A stretch of 7,589 nucleotides of DNA from an uncultured Collinsella sp. (GTDB taxonomy: Bacteria; Actinomycetota; Coriobacteriia; Coriobacteriales; Coriobacteriaceae): assembly GCA_905208635.1 (NCBI GenBank), contig CAJLPX010000054.1, positions 1-7,589 on the forward strand, written 5' to 3'. The translations under genes were made by a program, and so were the position numbers. This document shows positions 7,045 to 7,589 of the stretch, piece after piece; within the stretch, counting starts at the first letter, position 1; each line of letters opens with the position of its first letter. The notes beneath the pieces were generated by a model that did not search any database, was not told the DNA's origin, and saw nothing but the letters and a program-made list of their open reading frames with translations.

Positions 7045-7179
7045 GGTCCCCGGACGGAGGGGCCGGATATAAGGTTTCCTGCTCTACAGTCCTGCGCAAG
7101 ACGAAGGCCACATTAAGTGGCCTTCTTTGCGTGCGGAACTCGCGATAAACCTTATATCCGGCCCCTCCGTCCGGGGACC
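7045..7179. repeat. Perfect 33-bp inverted repeat enclosing nested hairpins
   Basis: The left arm (7045-7077, starting GGTCCCCGGACGG and ending ATATAAGGTTT) is the exact reverse complement of the right arm (7147-7179). The 69 nt between them fold further: AGTCC (7088-7092) with GGAACT (7135-7140), CGCAA (7095-7099) with TTGCG (7127-7131), and GAAGGCCAC (7103-7111) with GTGGCCTTC (7117-7125) around the loop ATTAA. The whole 135 nt can therefore form one long imperfect hairpin. It begins 12 nt after the tsaD stop. I see no ORF of interest and no flanking target-site duplication. It may act as a terminator or mRNA end, or be a small non-autonomous mobile or dispersed repeat. Confidence 0.9.
7103..7128 (+). 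terminator. Candidate terminator at the core of the fold-back element
   Basis: A perfect 9-bp stem (GAAGGCCAC / GTGGCCTTC) with a five-base loop is followed by TTT and then GCG. It is well placed, about 70 nt after the tsaD stop, to end the operon transcript. The T-run is short, so efficiency is doubtful on sequence alone. Confidence 0.45.
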
Positions 7180-7184
7180 TTTCT
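7160..7184 (+). terminator. Local hairpin in the right repeat arm with T-rich tail
   Basis: Taken alone, the right arm can form GGCCCC (7160-7165) with GGGGACC (7173-7179; A7177 bulged) around a seven-base loop, followed by TTTCT (7180-7184). This resembles a weak intrinsic terminator. The left arm is its mirror image and would give the same hairpin for minus-strand transcription, but without a T-rich tail. This fold competes with the long arm-to-arm pairing. Confidence 0.3.
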
Positions 7185-7288
7185 GTATCGATATAGCTTC
7201 TGAGCTGGTTTGGCGTCGACAACGTCTGGCAAGGTTAGCCAGCTGCGTTGACTTTCCGGCGTGCTTTAGCTGAAAGAAAAAGATGGTG

Positions 7289-7307
7289 TGCGGAGCTTTG
7301 CTCCGCA
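7289..7307 (+). other. Perfect 8-bp hairpin in the intergenic region
   Basis: TGCGGAGC (7289-7296) pairs perfectly with GCTCCGCA (7300-7307) around a TTT loop, and three T residues follow the stem. It could be a weak terminator or part of a structured RNA. Its last three bases are also used by the next hairpin, so the two cannot form together in full. Confidence 0.5.
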
Positions 7308-7352
7308 TTTGAGATGGGAGCTCCCGCGGCTCCCGAGGGGCATCTCTCATGC
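7305..7352 (+). other. Larger stem-loop in the intergenic region
   Basis: GCAT (7305-7308) pairs with ATGC (7349-7352) and, after a two-by-two internal loop, GAGATG (7311-7316) pairs with CATCTC (7341-7346). Inside, GGAGC (7317-7321) pairs with GCTCC (7329-7333), leaving CGAGGGG (7334-7340) unpaired. No long T-run follows. Its role is unknown. Confidence 0.45.
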
Positions 7353-7439
7353 AAAAACTTTTGTTGGGTAAAGTCCGAGGTCAATGGCGTTTTATACCGA
7401 GAAATTCAAAAGAATTTGAAAATCCATTACAAATTTGCG

Positions 7440-7468
7440 TTGACTTTAGGTAACTAAAGTTTCATACT
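7440..7468 (+). promoter_or_regulatory. Promoter for the next transcription unit
   Basis: TTGACT (7440-7445) and CATACT (7463-7468) are spaced 17 bp apart, matching the sigma-70-type -35 in five and -10 in four of six positions. The bases upstream (about 7402-7436) are AT-rich, unlike the GC-rich surroundings, and could act as an UP element. Transcription would begin near 7475, giving a leader of about 65 nt before the small ORF at 7541. Confidence 0.6.
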
Positions 7469-7540
7469 CCTTTTTCAACCACTGGGGGATGTGAACACGC
7501 ACGGATCGTTCGCATCATGATTGAAGAGGATTTTTTAGAC

Positions 7541-7585
7541 ATGTTCACGCATCAGCTAAACATTATCAGCGTAGTAATTATCTGA
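7541..7585 (+). CDS. Putative branched-chain amino acid leader peptide
   Basis: This 14-codon ORF encodes MFTHQLNIISVVII and then stops (TGA 7583-7585). AGAGGA (7525-7530 region) provides a Shine-Dalgarno site about ten bases upstream. Seven of fourteen residues are Leu, Ile or Val, clustered at the C-terminal end, as in leader peptides that control ilv and leu operons by ribosome stalling. CGCATCAG (7548-7555) within it is perfectly complementary to CTGATGCG (7582-7589) at its end, as expected for an attenuator stem. A promoter lies about 70 nt upstream. The regulated gene would be beyond the window, so function is inference. A 22-codon version starting at ATG 7517 in the same frame is possible but lacks a clear ribosome binding site. 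Confidence 0.5.
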   Translation: MFTHQLNIISVVII

Positions 7586-7589
7586 TGCG

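Noticed and set aside
7045..7179. Insertion sequence with terminal inverted repeats
   Set aside because: There is no room for a transposase, and no target-site duplication flanks the arms. A non-autonomous element remains possible and is reported as a finding.
7203..7244. Stem AGCTGG / CCAGCT as a tRNA or riboswitch
   Set aside because: Only six outer base pairs form, with a poorly paired interior. No T-loop, anticodon arm or known riboswitch motif can be recognised.
7084..7350. Minus-strand 88-codon frame over the intergenic region
   Set aside because: It crosses the fold-back element and hairpins, has no ribosome binding site that I can see, and its sequence looks like translated non-coding DNA.
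7402..7417. AAATTC / GAATTT inverted repeat with AAAA loop as a terminator or operator
   Set aside because: It is only six AT-rich base pairs in an AT-rich stretch, which is expected by chance; there is no T-run after it.
7248..7457. 69-codon open frame starting at TTG in the intergenic region
   Set aside because: It starts at a rare codon without a ribosome binding site, reads through two strong hairpins, and its translation does not resemble a known protein.

Overview
The window reads as a chromosomal housekeeping region of a GC-rich actinobacterium. My best guess is class Coriobacteriia, Collinsella-like. This is inferred from gene order and protein flavour; no search was run. The order alr-tsaE-tsaB-rimI-tsaD is the one I know from actinobacteria such as Mycobacterium tuberculosis, and a single TsaB-RimI-TsaD polypeptide fits Coriobacteriia. 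Everything recognisable lies on the + strand.

Layout. Bases 1-65 may hold the last codons of an upstream gene, which ends at a strong intrinsic terminator (70-100). Two promoter-like sequences (114-143 and 150-179) then lead into a tight operon of six genes: acpS (209-748), bifunctional nnr (749-2365), alr (2368-3513), a family 4 uracil-DNA glycosylase (3522-4142), tsaE (4155-4661) and a three-domain tsaB-rimI-tsaD fusion (4648-7032). Gaps are 0 to 12 nt, the last pair overlaps, and no internal terminator is visible, so one transcript is likely. The products serve carrier-protein activation for lipid synthesis (AcpS), repair of damaged NAD(P)H (Nnr), D-alanine for peptidoglycan (Alr), removal of uracil from DNA (UDG), t6A37 modification of ANN-decoding tRNAs (TsaE, TsaB, TsaD) and acetylation of ribosomal protein S18 (RimI).

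Bases 7033-7589 carry no convincing long gene but are rich in structure. A perfect 33-bp inverted repeat (7045-7077 / 7147-7179) starts 12 nt after the tsaD stop and encloses further nested hairpins, so about 135 nt could fold into one long stem. Two more hairpins follow (7289-7352). An AT-rich stretch leads to a good promoter (7440-7468). The window ends in a 14-codon ORF whose product, MFTHQLNIISVVII, is half Leu/Ile/Val and overlaps complementary segments. It looks like the leader peptide of an attenuated branched-chain amino acid operon starting just beyond the edge.

The points most worth a second look are the long fold-back element, the candidate leader peptide, the triple fusion, AcpS with a Leu where a His is usual plus a 50-residue tail, and an alanine racemase lacking the usual carbamylated lysine. 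I see no CRISPR array, transposase, phage gene or tRNA/rRNA gene.
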